Assembly (NCBI RefSeq): GCF_000004825.1
Contig: NW_008805064.1
Span: forward strand, 1,860,001-1,924,000
Source: Heterostelium album PN500
Lineage: Eukaryota > Evosea > Eumycetozoa > Acytosteliales > Acytosteliaceae
Direction: 5' to 3'
Length of the DNA stretch: 64,000 bases
The notes under the pieces are model-generated. The model did no database searches and had not been told where the DNA came from. It worked only from the letters and a program-made list of their open reading frames with translations. Of this stretch, positions 1 through 12,349 are shown one piece after another. Numbering within the stretch: the stretch's first letter is position 1; each line of letters starts with the position of its first letter. The position numbers and the translations under genes are program-made.

Positions 1-1872
1 TTTCTCTTTCTTTTTCACGCAAAACCAAATACCATCCACAATCTTGTTTTTTCTGGGTAGGGTTGGGATATTTATTAAATCAAAAAAGTAAGTAGATTAT
101 CTTTTTGGAATTCTAGAACTGTGTGATTATTTGTGGATCTTATTTCTTCGTCGTAAAACCTTGGTTTGACCTTGTGGATTGATTTTTTTTTGTGATTTAT
201 AACTTACAGTCTATTTGTAAAAATAACATTTCCATTTATATGTTGTTGGCACGACCTATCATGATTTTTCATTCAATCCCAAAGTGTTTCAACATTGTTC
301 TTGGTTGATCTTTTGTTTTTATTTTTATTTTTCCACCAAAAATTTCCATTGTTCTGTTCCAAACACAATAATCAACTTTGACATCTTAAATATATTCAAA
401 GGATGCTATCAACATTTTGTTTTTATGATAATATTCTATTGGAATGGGAACAAGTGATATGAATAACTATGTTTACTTTTCAGCAAAGCCCTAGTTCCAC
501 CATTCCAAAAAAAAAACTAAAAAATTAAAAAATTTAAAAAAAAAATAAATGTTTTTATTAAAGTTCGTCATATAACCATGATCAGCAATTCATCACTATT
601 TTGTTTGACACTTTCCTTTTGACACCACAACAGTAAAAAAAAAAATAATCAAAAACTAAAACCATCAAAAATTCCAAAAAAAAAATAAAAAAACAAACAA
701 CAACACCTCTATAAATCTTTATTGCAGTTCCTTTTGATTTTTTTTTCATGCGACCTCTCCTTGGGTGTGCCCAACTTGGGAAGAGTTGTTAGCAAGTCGA
801 TTTTGTTTTTTTTTGATTTTGGCTATTGTTAATCAATCACAATATTTATGGTTGTTTCACCTGAAATTTAATGGAAGAAGGAAATCGTTCCACTGCTTCA
901 GCTTGTACTCATTCAAATTCTCACTGAATTCACAGCAAGCAGAGTAACAACAACAATTTGTGGTTGTTGTATTGTTTTTGTCTATTTTCTAATTATATAT
1001 TTTGAATAATTTTTTTTTTTTTTTTTTTTAAACGACTTCACAACAACACAGCAACAACCAACAACAACAAAAAAACAACAACAACAACAACTGTTGTCTC
1101 ATTTCCATTCTTCATATAATTTTGATAGGTTCTCTTATTTTCTTAACTTGAAATAGGAAATAGTATAAGAATAAAGACACATATAGTCAGCAGGGTTAAA
1201 ACCCTATCACACACACACTCACCAAACTTGTCAGCATACAACAAACATACCCAACACCACTCCGTCCAACATTTCTTACTCTATTTCATATTCATTATTT
1301 ATTTGATCACGCCACCACTTTTACTAAAAAAAAAAAAAATAACACAAAAAAAAGAAAATAAAAAAAAACCATACATAACACATATAAACACAATTTGATC
1401 AACAAAAAAAAAACCGATAATTTCTGGAATATCACTGTCCACTTCATTAATTAGGTGTTTGTCCACATACCAGATACCTATCATCAAACCAGTTTAAATT
1501 ATCTTTCCACGGGTACCACCCCCACCCACCCACTCACCACCTCCACCACCAATTTAAATATATTGATAACATCCCACCCACTCAATCCTCTTTATATATA
1601 TATCTTCCTGTTGTCTGTCAGTGCGTGTGTCGTGTGTATGTCTGTTAAAGTAGTAGTACAAGAGATATTTAGTTATAATATATTAAAAATATATTTATAA
1701 TATAATATTGAAATTTTCAATTTGACTGATCAACCTATCGATCGATTTGATTAGGTGTGTAGACCAAAATAAATGTGCATTATAAGTGCATTGACAGAGA
1801 TAATCAAAATTGGTCGCCAATTCATAAAGTTAGATAAATAATAATAGAAACTTTACTAAAATTTTTAATAAT
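1..1872. other. A+T-rich upstream non-coding region
   Basis: No convincing coding exon is visible. The stretch holds long A and T runs, CAACAA repeats near 1045-1090 and CACAC/CCACC-rich patches near 1200-1560. The last part is probably the promoter and 5' leader of the RNA-binding protein gene that starts at 1873. Short open frames here have no domain, no signal peptide and no coding-like base composition. Confidence 0.6.
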
Positions 1873-4282
1873 ATGGAAGGAAAGGTCAACAACTCTAATT
1901 GTTCTCAAGGGATGAACCAACAACAACAACATCAACAACCGCAACAACAACAACAACTGCAACAACAACCGCAACAACAACAACAACAACAACCAAGAGC
2001 TGTTGATCAAACAACCTCATACACACCGGTTGTTTTATCCAAAGAAGAATCACAAGATAACCAATTACCAATTGACACAACAAATAATGAAGATCCAACC
2101 ACTCCTGAAATTATTGAATTAAATTACAATGACATTAACAACAATAATAACAACAACAACGACAACGATAATGACAACGACAACGACGACAATTATGACA
2201 GTACAACAGAAACAGATATAATGATGGATCCGAACAAAAAATCTGGAAAGATATTCGTTGGTGGATTAACAAAATCAACCTCTAGTGGTAAGTTAAGTTT
2301 AGAATAATTATTCTATCAGTACAATTTTTATTAATTTATATTTTATTATCATCATACTATTCAAATACCACAGATAAATTAAAGAAATACTTTTCAGAGT
2401 TTGGTGAAGTTCAAGATTCATTGGTTATTAAAAGTAATGAGAAAACGGTGAAGAGTAGAGGATTTGGATTTGTGACTTTCAAACATCCAGATGTAATAGA
2501 TAAAATACTTACAATTGAGCATGTTATTGATGGAAAACAAGTATGTTTATTTGATCATCTTCTTTATTTTTGTTTATGATTTATTTATTTATTTATTTAT
2601 TATTTTTTTAAAAAAAAGGTTGAAATCAAGAGAGCTATACCAAAAGGAGGATATAATTGATGAGACGCCAAAGCAAAATTATTTATAGGTGGATTGCCCA
2701 AGAATCTGTCACTCACCACATTTAAGGAATATTTTCTTGCATATGGTGAGATATCCGACTGCAAACTGCTACTGGAAAAGAATGGAGTCGGAAAGGGATT
2801 TGGTTTCATCAGTTTCAAAGAGGAGTCTGTACACAACTATGTTTTGAACGAACAAAAGCATGTTATTGCAGGCAAGAAAGTCGATGTCAGGTTAGCTGAC
2901 AGCAAGAAATCAAAGACCTCAACCACAACAACACCCACCAATCCACTCAAAAGTTCAACTTCATCACTCAGCGGCAGCTCTTCTTCAATATTGACAAGCC
3001 CTCTACAACAAACATTTATCTCAACATTGACAAGTCCAACACCACCCAGTTCCCAATCTTCTTCGACCTCAACATCAAGTAATTTTAGCAGTGGTAGCAG
3101 TAACAATAACAACAGCAACAACAACAGTAACAGTAATAATAATAATAACAATACATCAACTCAAACTTTATCAAGTTCCACGAACAATTCATCCCATATG
3201 AATAATAATAATCAATCTATCAATAATAACAGCAATAGCAATAGCAATACAGTCAATACATCTACTACCACTAATTTTCATTCAACACCAACTCAACAAC
3301 ATCAAAATGTGCATTCACAATCGAGACAGTCAGCACAAGCCAATCAATCAGCATCACTTTCACCACCATATACATTGCAACCGATTTTATCTCCACCGCA
3401 CCATATACCCATGGATTCTACCAATACCAATCAATACATTGGCCTTTACCCCAATCAAAATCCAGAATTATATTACTATCACGATAGTCGATCGCCAACA
3501 GGCAATATATATCAGCCTCTATCAAATCATATCATGATGGTCCCATTTGTATATCCACCACATCCCTATTATGCTACACCTCCACCTCAAAATCAATATC
3601 ATTCGAGTAAATATAATACACAACAACAACATTATCAGTGTAAGTATTTTATTTTAAAAAACAAAACAAAATACTTTCAATCTGTCCAACTATTTTTCTA
3701 GGAAATTAATTTTACTTACTTATTATCATATAAAACAAAAACAACTCTCTATTAGTGAGCTATTCTCCAAACATATACGCTAACAGGTTTTATGGCCAAC
3801 CAACACCAAGATATTATTATACTGGCTATGGATACGCAGATGAATTAACTGCCAATGATCCAAGCCAACAACTTCAAACTACACCAATTCCACAGCAACA
3901 ACAACAACAACAACCATCACCACATCATCAACATCAAAAACCCAACAACTCGATTCACCAATCGATCAGTCAAAAATCACCGTTATTACCACCAGTTTCG
4001 CCTAAAAAGCCACACTCTCCAAAAACACAAATAGCCAACAATCACAACCATAGTAGGCAGGAAAAAGAAGCTATTTTATCTTCGCCATCCTCCAACTCAA
4101 CATCTTCTCCAATTTCTTCACCTTCACCGATTTCAACACCAATCAAACATTCACCACACAAACCACGAGCCAACAATAATAATAATATTACCACCACCAA
4201 CAACAACAACAACAAACACCAATCATCACCAACCTCAAACCTCTCCGATTCAAATGATTCCTTTAGAAAGGCATCAGATTAA
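1873..4282 (+). CDS. Two-RRM RNA-binding protein (hnRNP A/B or Musashi-like), reading frame interrupted between the RRMs
   Basis: The gene has four exons: 1873-2287, 2374-2540, 2619-3639 and 3756-4282. Every intron is GT..AG and the phases agree. Exon 1 encodes a Gln- and Asn-rich N-terminus and then RNP2 of RRM1 (KIFVGGL). Exon 2 supplies its RNP1 (RGFGFVTF), and exon 3 begins with the last beta strand (VEIKRAIP). RRM2 follows with LFIGGLP and KGFGFISF. The C-terminus is a long Ser/Asn/Gln/Pro-rich tail with Tyr patches, typical of prion-like tails on hnRNP proteins. By family knowledge it should bind single-stranded mRNA in the nucleus or cytoplasm. Two consecutive in-frame TGA codons at 2658-2663 separate the RRMs although both domains are well preserved. 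A compensating pair of small indels or assembly errors is the simplest reading. The intron 3 junction (3640-3755) restores frame exactly. Confidence 0.8.
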
Positions 4283-5794
4283 TAACTATATATATATATA
4301 TTTCAACTCTTCTTTTTTTCTTCTTTTCTTTTCTTTTGTTAATACAATCTTGTTTATTTCCTAATTTAATGTTTATAATATAATATCATAATCTAGATTA
4401 TTAACTAATACTAGTTAATAATAATAATATCTCTAACATTTCACACTACTCATTTCTGAAAGAGCAAACTAGTTGTTATCTTTCACCAATCCTTTATATA
4501 AATCACTAGGATTATATAATTAAACAACTATCAATCAAATTACCACTCACCCAAAACATAACCACTCCACTATACTCAATAATATTATTCTTTAGATCAG
4601 ATATATAAACTCAAACCAACAAATTTACTCCATTTGAACTAGTTATCAAATATCCTTCTTCCAAGCAACGGTTATTAGGTAGTAGACTCACACTCCTTTG
4701 TTGTATGTGAATCTAATCTAATCCAATGGCCTCTTCCTTTTTCGGAATGAATCGAATCCAAAAGGTTGAAGTAACAGATCTATAGAATATAATATACGTA
4801 CCATTCAAAACAACTACAACAAAAACAACAATCCACTTACCATCTCATTCTATTTATTATAAACAAAACCCAATCATATGATTCCAATCTATTATAATAG
4901 AAATTCAACTCTATCTCACACAAACCCAACAAAATAATATTACAATGTAATCAACGAATCCAAATAGTTATGTTTTTTTCAACTTGGATTCATTCTAGTT
5001 ATTCAATAACAGTTAATCATTCATCAACCAGCAATGTTATAATTTGATGGGTATAGCAGAAATACCAAACTAAATAACCAACAAACCAAAACAAACCAAA
5101 GAAACCAAAAAAACAATCAACACCAGTTCAATCATAACGCTGTAAAAGAATAATAATTAATAATAATTTAAATAATAATAATCAACCAACTGTTTTTTTA
5201 TCCGATAATTACATATCAACGATTATTATCATTATTATTATTATTATAACCAGTTCCTAGAGACAGCTTTTTAGAATTCTAGTTAGACTCAGCATTCATA
5301 CCATTTCGAAAGCATACAACAACATTTACAGCCAACCACAACAACAACAACCATCAACACTTCTGGACTCTTTAGTAAGAGTAAAATGAATGGCCCCTCG
5401 AGGTGTGTCTTGCCAGACCTGACTTTGCTTTGATCAATTACCATTACCATTTCTATAATTGTCGAAACAAATCCATAACCTCAGCAATCATCTGTAAACA
5501 ACTCCACAGCCACCAGAACTCCACCACCTCGCAAACCAACAACAATAATAAAATTTACAAAAATCCAAACTCTTTTATTTTTCAATTGGACAATCAGTTC
5601 AATTGAACAGAGCTTGAATATTAATAAGTAATCATTCATTTTAATCTATTCTTTCTTTTTTTCTTGTTAGAGCAATAGTTTCATTAAAGTTGGTGACCAA
5701 CAACACTTTACAAATGTAATAAATGATTTGTAAAATAATTATAAATCTAAATCTTAAAGCATGTTTGTTCTGACTATCTATATATATATTATTT
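4283..5794. other. Convergent intergenic region, probable long 3' UTR
   Basis: This lies between the RNA-binding protein gene (+) and mL53 (-), so both 3' ends point into it. It is somewhat less A/T-homopolymeric than other gaps, with repeated CTAGTT-like words near 4400-4650 and an AAT/ATT run near 5155-5250. The short frame near 5386-5610 shows no domain. A long regulated 3' UTR of the RNA-binding gene is possible, but no specific site can be supported. Confidence 0.4.
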
Positions 5795-6471
5795 TTATTT
5801 CTTAAGACCTGCTTTAGCACCAGTATCTTTCTTCTTTGTGACGGGTGTCAAAATCTCCTCCAATGAAGTGTCTGGTGTTTTCTGCTTCTTGACTTCCTCT
5901 ACTTTCAATGACTTCTTTTTCATCTCTATTGATTCTACAATTGCTGCTTGATCGAGATTCTTTGTGAAAATCGATTGTTCGAATCCGTTATCTAGATAAT
6001 CATAGATGATTAGTTTTCATTCTATCGTCGACTGAGAATCTTACTTGTGAATGAGTATACCTACAATATTTCAATTTAATCTCTGGTTCACATTCATTCT
6101 CTTCACTGACGATCTGTACTTTACAATCTGGTGACAATGCTCTTACTCTTGCTGCTGTTGCCAAAGGTAAACACGATCTATATTTTTCATTATATAAATT
6201 AGTAACTAACTAACATTATTTTATTTCATTTCATTTTTCGAAAAGTTGCTATGATCATAATAATGGTTGATTAAAGAACTCATATCCATTTAATTAACCT
6301 TTTTTATCTACCTCTTATAGTTGTTGTTGTTGTTGTTGTTTTTGTGGTTGCTGTTATTGTTCATGATTAGATCTATTACCTTAAAGATTTATTTGTAAGA
6401 CCATCTGGGTAGAACTTGAAAGTAATACTCTTTAAATTGCTTAATAGATTAAGTTTTTGTTTTGCTGACAT
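5795..6471 (-). CDS. Mitochondrial large-subunit ribosomal protein mL53 (MRPL53 family)
   Basis: Three exons on the minus strand, 6471-6380, 6177-6065 and 5991-5795, give a 133-residue protein starting MSAKQKLNLL. The introns are 202 and 73 bp; the second uses donor GTAGGT, the only phase-compatible choice because the neighbouring GTATAC site would create a stop. The N-terminal half has the thioredoxin-like mL53 pattern: a short beta strand with FKFYPDG, a helix containing RSCLPLA, then an EPEIKLKYYNG strand, comparable to the EP..V.F.DG segment of MRPL53. A Lys-rich tail (KKKSLKVEEVKK, ending AGLKK) extends beyond the usual domain. The expected role is a structural protein of the mitochondrial 39S/54S subunit. 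It is short and divergent, so the family call is reasonable but not certain. Confidence 0.62.
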
Positions 6472-6693
6472 ATTATTATTAAATTAATCTAATTAAATAT
6501 ATACATATAAAAGGGACCTTTTTGTGAATATCTGATTATCTGATCAAAAAAAAAAAAAACAGATGAAAAAAAATTTCGTTTTTTTTTTTTTTTTTACCTT
6601 TTTTTGCTTAAAAAAATGAAGTCTTTGTCTGTAGGTATTTTGGTGAGGATTTATTTAATGATCCATGAAATTTATACAATTTATTAATATTTA

Positions 6694-8015
6694 TTATGAA
6701 GTTGTCATCAAGAAAGCATAGAATTGAATATCGGGAAGTTGGGATGCTGAAATTGAATATTGGCTAACTCCATAGTTGTCGAGATTGACCGAGCAAATCT
6801 CGAGATTGAGTCCATCCTGACCGAAACTGACCATCGTGATATATCCATTGATTTCGTCGAATATAAATGGCATAATATCATCGTATGCATAGTTGTTCGG
6901 TTGTGGAATGGTGGCAAGTATATTGGTGGTGTTGCTGAACATATCCAACTCCAAGATATACGATGAACAATCGCCGTTGGCAGGTTGTAATCCAGCAAAG
7001 TACTTTGAGTTGTATAAATACATCGTAGTTCGGTAGTAACATTGATTGGAGACTGTATCAAGAGTAAGTGTTCTCGATGTCATATCACCTGTTAACGATT
7101 CATAGGTAACAATTACCATTTGGCCCCAGGAGTTCGGTGCATCATTCTGACCACCAAGGTAACAGGTATGAGTGGATTCATTATAAGATGATTGTACATA
7201 TGATCCAGTTCCTGGTAATTCTATTAAATCTCTACAGAATAACAATCATGATAATTAGATGTTGTTTGTCACACATTAATAAGTAATAATCATGTTGACA
7301 CTTACTCTATATGTTGATTAAAATCAAACTTTAACAACATGGGGTGACCAGTTGGTGCCTCTGCATTCAAATAAACAATATTGTTAAGTGAGTCATAGGA
7401 TGCGATCTGTAGATCCCATGAATAATCGAGTTGTTCAAATCTTTTGTTAATCGATGATTTTTCAACCAAGGTATTACTCTGTGTTGTCAATGAAGAGATA
7501 AAAAGAAAGTTGGTTGATTTGTTAGTGTTTCTTCATTAATGGTTTTATAATGATATCTTTGTTTAATAAATACTTGTATGTTGTATGTCCAAATGATTGG
7601 AATGTAACTTTGACCGGCTTGAGTGATATTACCTCCATAGAGAAGATAGTCATCACCAATTCTCGTTCTAACAATACCATACAAAGCTGACAATTTACTT
7701 GGGAAAGGTATCTGTTGCTTCATGATTACCTCGCCATTCGTCATGTTAAACGCGTAATACATTCCATTTGAATCGAATACATTTAGTGTTGTTGGTTGTG
7801 ACTATATTAGGTGGTGATGGTATATCGAACAATGAATACATTTAGTGTTGTTAGTGTACGGAATTGTTTAGCTTTTACTTTAGTTTTGGTGTATAGTAAT
7901 TAACGTGTGTAGCTTAGCTTAGCTTAGCTTTATAAATACATACAGCAACCGATAAACCGGCAATATAAAGTAGCAGGAGTAACACAGTAATTTTATCATA
8001 TCTCTGTATATTCAT
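6694..8015 (-). CDS. Predicted secreted protein, beta-propeller-like, family unrecognised
   Basis: Four minus-strand exons (8015-7944, 7801-7574, 7478-7306, 7231-6694) join in phase to give 336 residues. Exon 1 encodes almost exactly a signal peptide: MNIQRYDK, then a run of Leu/Ile/Val ending GLSVA. The rest has repeating beta-type segments with Tyr/Asn/Asp turns (MYYAFNMTNGEV, IASYDSLNNIVYLNA, YLGGQNDAPNSWGQ), as in PQQ- or kelch-like propeller folds. Several N-x-S/T sites and a few Cys fit secretion. I do not recognise a named family. It is divergently arranged with the first lipase gene, so the two share the 8016-8588 promoter interval. Intron 1 holds four AGCTT repeats at 7911-7930 and a duplicated CACTAAATGTATTC word around its 3' splice site. 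Confidence 0.7.
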
Positions 8016-8588
8016 TGTTTTATTTTTTTGTGATTATGATCATAAATGAATGAGAGCATAGGTATTGATTCTTAATATAATTATTATCAAAAAGGAAGGT
8101 GGTGAAATTGGTTAGAAATCATGCATGAACGAATTAGAGATTGGGGAATGATTTTTGTTTGAGCAAACGGTTGTTTCATTCCAAATTATCTTTGGAAGAA
8201 AAACATGATGGTCTGTGTGTTGTTGATGGATAAGGTTAAATCGGAATAGATGAAAGAACTCAATTGTTTGAAAATTTTGAAAAAAAAACTGATAAATCAT
8301 GATTTTGTTATTTCATTTTGATTGAAGATTGATGACAGAGATTGAAAAATGAAAAAATCTTCAAATGAGGGAATAGAGCTGCAAATGATTTTTATAAATT
8401 TGGTAAAATCACTGTGATATCTTGAATTTAATTTTAATATCTGAATTTGATCATCAACCACGTATTCATATTCGTCTGATGTATTTCTAGACGAGCGAAG
8501 GAATAAGTGTATATAAAGGGGGTGAGGGATGAGGTTGGTTCATCAAACAAAACATATCAACAACCTGTTCAGATAAGATCAATAAAAT
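8016..8588. promoter_or_regulatory. Divergent promoter region between secreted-protein gene (-) and lipase A (+)
   Basis: Facing lipase A there is a block containing AAAATCTTCAAATGAGGGA near 8354-8372 and a TATA box (TATAAA) at about 8512, 77 bp before the ATG. The same block recurs upstream of the second and third lipase copies. No exon is visible. An open frame at 8112-8300 on the minus strand lacks any domain. Confidence 0.6.
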
Positions 8589-10022
8589 ATGTTTAAATAT
8601 ATATTGATTATTTGTTTGTTTGTCCAACTCGGACAATCAGTTACATTTAACGAAATTATTGGATACAATGGTCTGGTAATGAGTTACTCTGCTTATTGTT
8701 TCAACTCATCGATCACTCAATGGGGGTGCCCAGCTTCTACATGTGGTAACATATTGACAAATGACTTCTTTGATCCACAGTGGTATCGTTTAGTTCAGGA
8801 ATATACTGTATCTGACAGTCTTTTCTATATTGCCGTTCAACATAACACCTGTAAGATAAATATAAATAAAGTAAAATAAATATTTATTACTAACTTTATT
8901 TTTTTATTGTAAAGATTATTTGGTATTCAGAGGAACCGATAATAAAGTAAATGCATTAGAAGATGTAGATTTTGTTCATCAAGCTCAATTCCCAAAGGAA
9001 TACTCTGGATCTGCTTCACCATTGGTTTCCAAAGGTTTCTATGATGCTTGGTATGGTAATTTGCTGATTGACCAATTGAGAAAACCAGTTTTAGAAGCTC
9101 TCACTTCTGCAGGATGTGGTCAATTCGGTACTTGTAATTTAATGATCTTCGGACATAGCTTTGGTGGTGCAATGGCAAGTATGTATATTTTGTTTTTTTT
9201 TAAAATAATATTTTTTTGATTTATCTTTCTGACCCTCCTATTTAATTATTTATAGCTCTTGCCGCTCTTGATTTTACCTACAACAACTATTATGAAAATA
9301 TTGGTGTTTATACTTATGGTTCTCCAAGAGTCGGTAACCAAGATTTCGCTCAACTCTTTGATTCAAAGGTTGAGAATGCCATTAGAGTAGTTTACCTTGA
9401 AGATACTATTCCACATCTTCCATTACCTGCTTTTGATCTATGGGATTCCGATGCTACCTATTTGCATGTAAACACCGAAGTTTGGATTGACATTCCCAGC
9501 ACAGATACAAGTGTATTCCCAACTTATGTAGTTTGTCCAGTAAATGAAGAACTCAATTGCTCGACTGGTAGTTCAGTTCCATGGACACAGTTTGATTCCG
9601 TTACATCGCTTATGGAAGACCACAGAGGTTACTTTAAGTACAATTTGGAAGTCTTTTGTCATGATTGGACACTCGATGATCTAACTGTCACACCAACTCC
9701 AATTCCATCGTCGTTCGACTACCCAGTTCTCGAACTTAATGTAACTAACAAATGGTATGCCGGTGGATTCAACTACTCAAATGTAGTCGGTACCATCAAG
9801 AACAATGGAACAGATGATATTGTTAATCCAGTCTGGACATCAACCCCAAACATCGTTCCAATTGGTATGTTCGGACTCACACCAACTGTAGTCAACGGTA
9901 TCATTAACTGGCGTTTGTCACCAGCTGGTAGTTATACACAATTCATGCCAAGAGGATCTACCCTTACCTTTTCTTTCACAAGTAATACCACACAACCATG
10001 GACTTTTACAAGAATCAAATAA
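8589..10022 (+). CDS. Secreted class-3 lipase with C-terminal CBM49-like domain (tandem copy A)
   Basis: Three exons (8589-8850, 8915-9178, 9256-10022) encode 430 residues. A signal peptide (MFKYILIICLFVQL) leads a Lipase_3 alpha/beta hydrolase domain: the oxyanion segment VFRGT, the nucleophile elbow GHSFGG near residue 168, an Asp in LEDTIPHLP and the catalytic-type His in LHVNTEVW. After a linker containing TVTPTPIPSS comes a domain of about 110 residues with KWYAGGFNYSNVVG and VNPVW, ending in a strand with TQPWTFTRIK. This fits CBM49, a cellulose-binding module common in dictyostelid secreted proteins. Family knowledge predicts hydrolysis of acylglycerols or phospholipids outside the cell or in endolysosomes. 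Intron positions are identical to those of copy B at 10883. The TATA box lies 77 bp upstream. Confidence 0.88.
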
Positions 10023-10882
10023 ATTTCAATTGATTTCATTTAGTTAAACTAAAGTTCTTTGTGTTATTGAGATTTTTCTTTTTAATTATTTATTATAAGT
10101 TAATGTAAACTTGTGGTAGAGATTATATTATCTTTTTATTGATATTATAAAATATTTTTACTACTATTTGTTCTATTTTATTACTTACAATCTTAAAATT
10201 ACAATAGTATTCATATCTTTTACATTGTTATTGATTCTATTATTTCGGAAATTAATGGCTGAATGAAGAGAATCTAAAAGAGTAGAAATAATAAAAAATG
10301 AAATTAAAGATAAAGAAAAAAAATCTTTTTTAATAATGTTAAAAAAAAATTGTGTAATTTCATTTTATGCCTCCCCAACTTTTGTGTGCATTTTGTAAAA
10401 ATAATGCGAGAATACAAAAAAAAGCTGTACCTATACAATGAAATAACACATTTAATGAACTGATTGTAAGCTTACTCAGAACCCTGCACGATTAATGAGG
10501 GAGAAAAAACAATTTTTATATTGAAAAAATTATGCCTTTAGATTAAACTTAAAGTGATTCCAAGTGTGTTTTTGATAGTTAGGATTAAATCTCAAATGTA
10601 TTCAAATTTCGAAAAACAAAATCATGATTTATTATTTCATTTTGATTGAAATTTGATCTAAATTGATGTTAGAGTTATAAAAAATCTTAAAATGAGGGAT
10701 TGAGAGATTATTCCTTCTAATATCTGGAATTTTAAGATAAAAACAACTTATTCGTTTGATTTCTAGATGATGAGGGAATGGGTATATATAGAGATGAGGG
10801 AATGGGTATATAAAGAGCTCAGTGGTTTAAGGTTCAATCATATCAACTACCAACCCAACTATTATATTCAGATCAATAAAAT
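10023..10882. promoter_or_regulatory. Promoter region of lipase B with duplicated TATA block
   Basis: The first half is featureless A/T-rich sequence, probably the 3' UTR of copy A. The proximal part repeats the lipase-array block: AAAATCTTAAAATGAGGGA at 10681-10699 and TATATAAAG at about 10807-10815, 76 bp before the ATG. A 20-bp unit, gatgagggaatgggtatata, occurs twice (10769-10788 and 10793-10812), so the TATA-containing segment is tandemly duplicated with a 24-bp spacing. Confidence 0.6.
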
Positions 10883-12349
10883 ATGTTAAAATATATATTA
10901 ATTATTTGTTTGTTTGTCCAACTTGTTATTGGACAATCAGCTACCTTTGACCATACAATGGGATACAACGGTCTGGTAATGAGTTACTCTGCTTATTGTT
11001 TCAACTCATCGATTACTAAATGGGGGTGCCCAGCTTCTACTTGTGATAATAACACATTAACCGATGGCTTTTTTAAATACGATTTCAGTTTTGTTGATGA
11101 ATATACTGTATCTGACAGTCTTTTCTATATTGCTATTCAAGAATCAACCTGTAAGAGATAAACTTATAAAAATTAATTTTATTTTATTTTTTTAATTAAA
11201 TATTAACTAACTAAACTTTTATTTTTATTTTTATTAATTTTAATTTTAAGATTATTTGGTATTCAGAGGAACCGATAATAAAGTAAATGCATTCGAAGAT
11301 TTTGATTTTCTTAGTCAAGCTCAATTCCCAAAGGATTCTGGATCAACCGCATTAGTTTCCAAAGGTTTCTATGATGCTTGGTATGGTAAATTATTTATTT
11401 TTAGTTTGAGAGACCAAGTACTACCTGCACTCAAGGCTGCTGGATGTCATCAATACTCTGATTGTAATTTAATGATTTTCGGACATAGTTTTGGTGGTGC
11501 AATGGCTAGTATGTATATTTGTATTTTTAAATATTTTGTTTTTATCTATCGTTTCTAACTTTTTTTTAATTAATTATTATAGCTCTTGCCGCTCTTGATT
11601 TCTCAATCAATAAATATTTTGGAAATATTGGTGTTTATACCTATGGTTCTCCAAGAGTCGGTAACCAAGAATTCGCAGAACTCTTTGATGCCAATGTTCC
11701 CAATTCCTTTAGAGTTGTATACCTTGAAGATACTATTCCACATCTTCCATTACCTGCTTTTGAGCTATTGGATTCCAATGCTACCTATTTGCATGTAAAC
11801 ACCGAAGTTTGGATTAACGAGTACAATTCCAATCCTTCTGAATACCCAGGTTTTGTTATTTGTCCAGAAAATGAACAACTCAATTGTTCGACTGGTAGCT
11901 TTGTTCAATGGACACAGTTTGATACTATTGATTCACTTATGGCTTACCACAGAAGTTACTTTGACTTCAATTTGGAAGTATTTTGTCATGATTGGACACT
12001 CGATGATCTAACTGTCACACCAACTCCAATTCCATCATCGTTCGACTACCCAGTTCTCGATCTAAATGTCACATCAAGATGGTATGCCGGTGGATACAAC
12101 TACTCTAATGTAATCGGTACCTTCAAGAATAATGGCACAGAAGATATTGTAAATCCAGTTTGGAAATCTACCCCAAACATCGTACCAATTGCTGTGTTCG
12201 GTCTTACACACACTGTTGTTAACGATACCATTAACTGGCATTTGTCACCGGGTGGAAATTATACACACTTCATGGCAAAGGGTTCCTCTTATACATTTGC
12301 TTTCGCAAGTAATTCCACACAACCATATACTTTTACAAGAATCAAATAA
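10883..12349 (+). CDS. Secreted class-3 lipase with C-terminal CBM49-like domain (tandem copy B)
   Basis: Exons 10883-11150, 11251-11508 and 11583-12349 give 430 residues, the same length as copy A, with introns at the same positions and phases. The signal peptide (MLKYILIICLFVQLVIG), VFRGT, GHSFGG elbow, LEDTIPHLP acid and LHVNTEVW histidine are all retained, so it should be catalytically competent. The C-terminal CBM49-like domain is present (RWYAGGYNYSNVIG, ending YTFTRIK). DNA identity to copy A is very high around the elbow and the C-terminus and lower in the lid-like segment after DSGS, which suggests recent duplication or gene conversion. It probably shares its regulation with copy A through the common upstream block. 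Confidence 0.88.

Noticed and set aside
765-947. Open frame of 60 codons with a hydrophobic stretch
   Set aside because: Low-complexity T-rich composition, no supporting splice sites or domain, and typical of chance frames in this upstream DNA.
2837-3151. Minus-strand frame with a long Leu run
   Set aside because: It is the antisense of the Asn/Ser codon repeats in the RNA-binding protein.
5975-5995. TTCGAATCC resembling a tRNA B box
   Set aside because: It lies inside an mL53 exon and no cloverleaf can be folded around it.
6760-7061. Overlapping frames on both strands in the secreted-protein gene
   Set aside because: Shadows of the last exon of the minus-strand gene; they lack start context and signal peptides.
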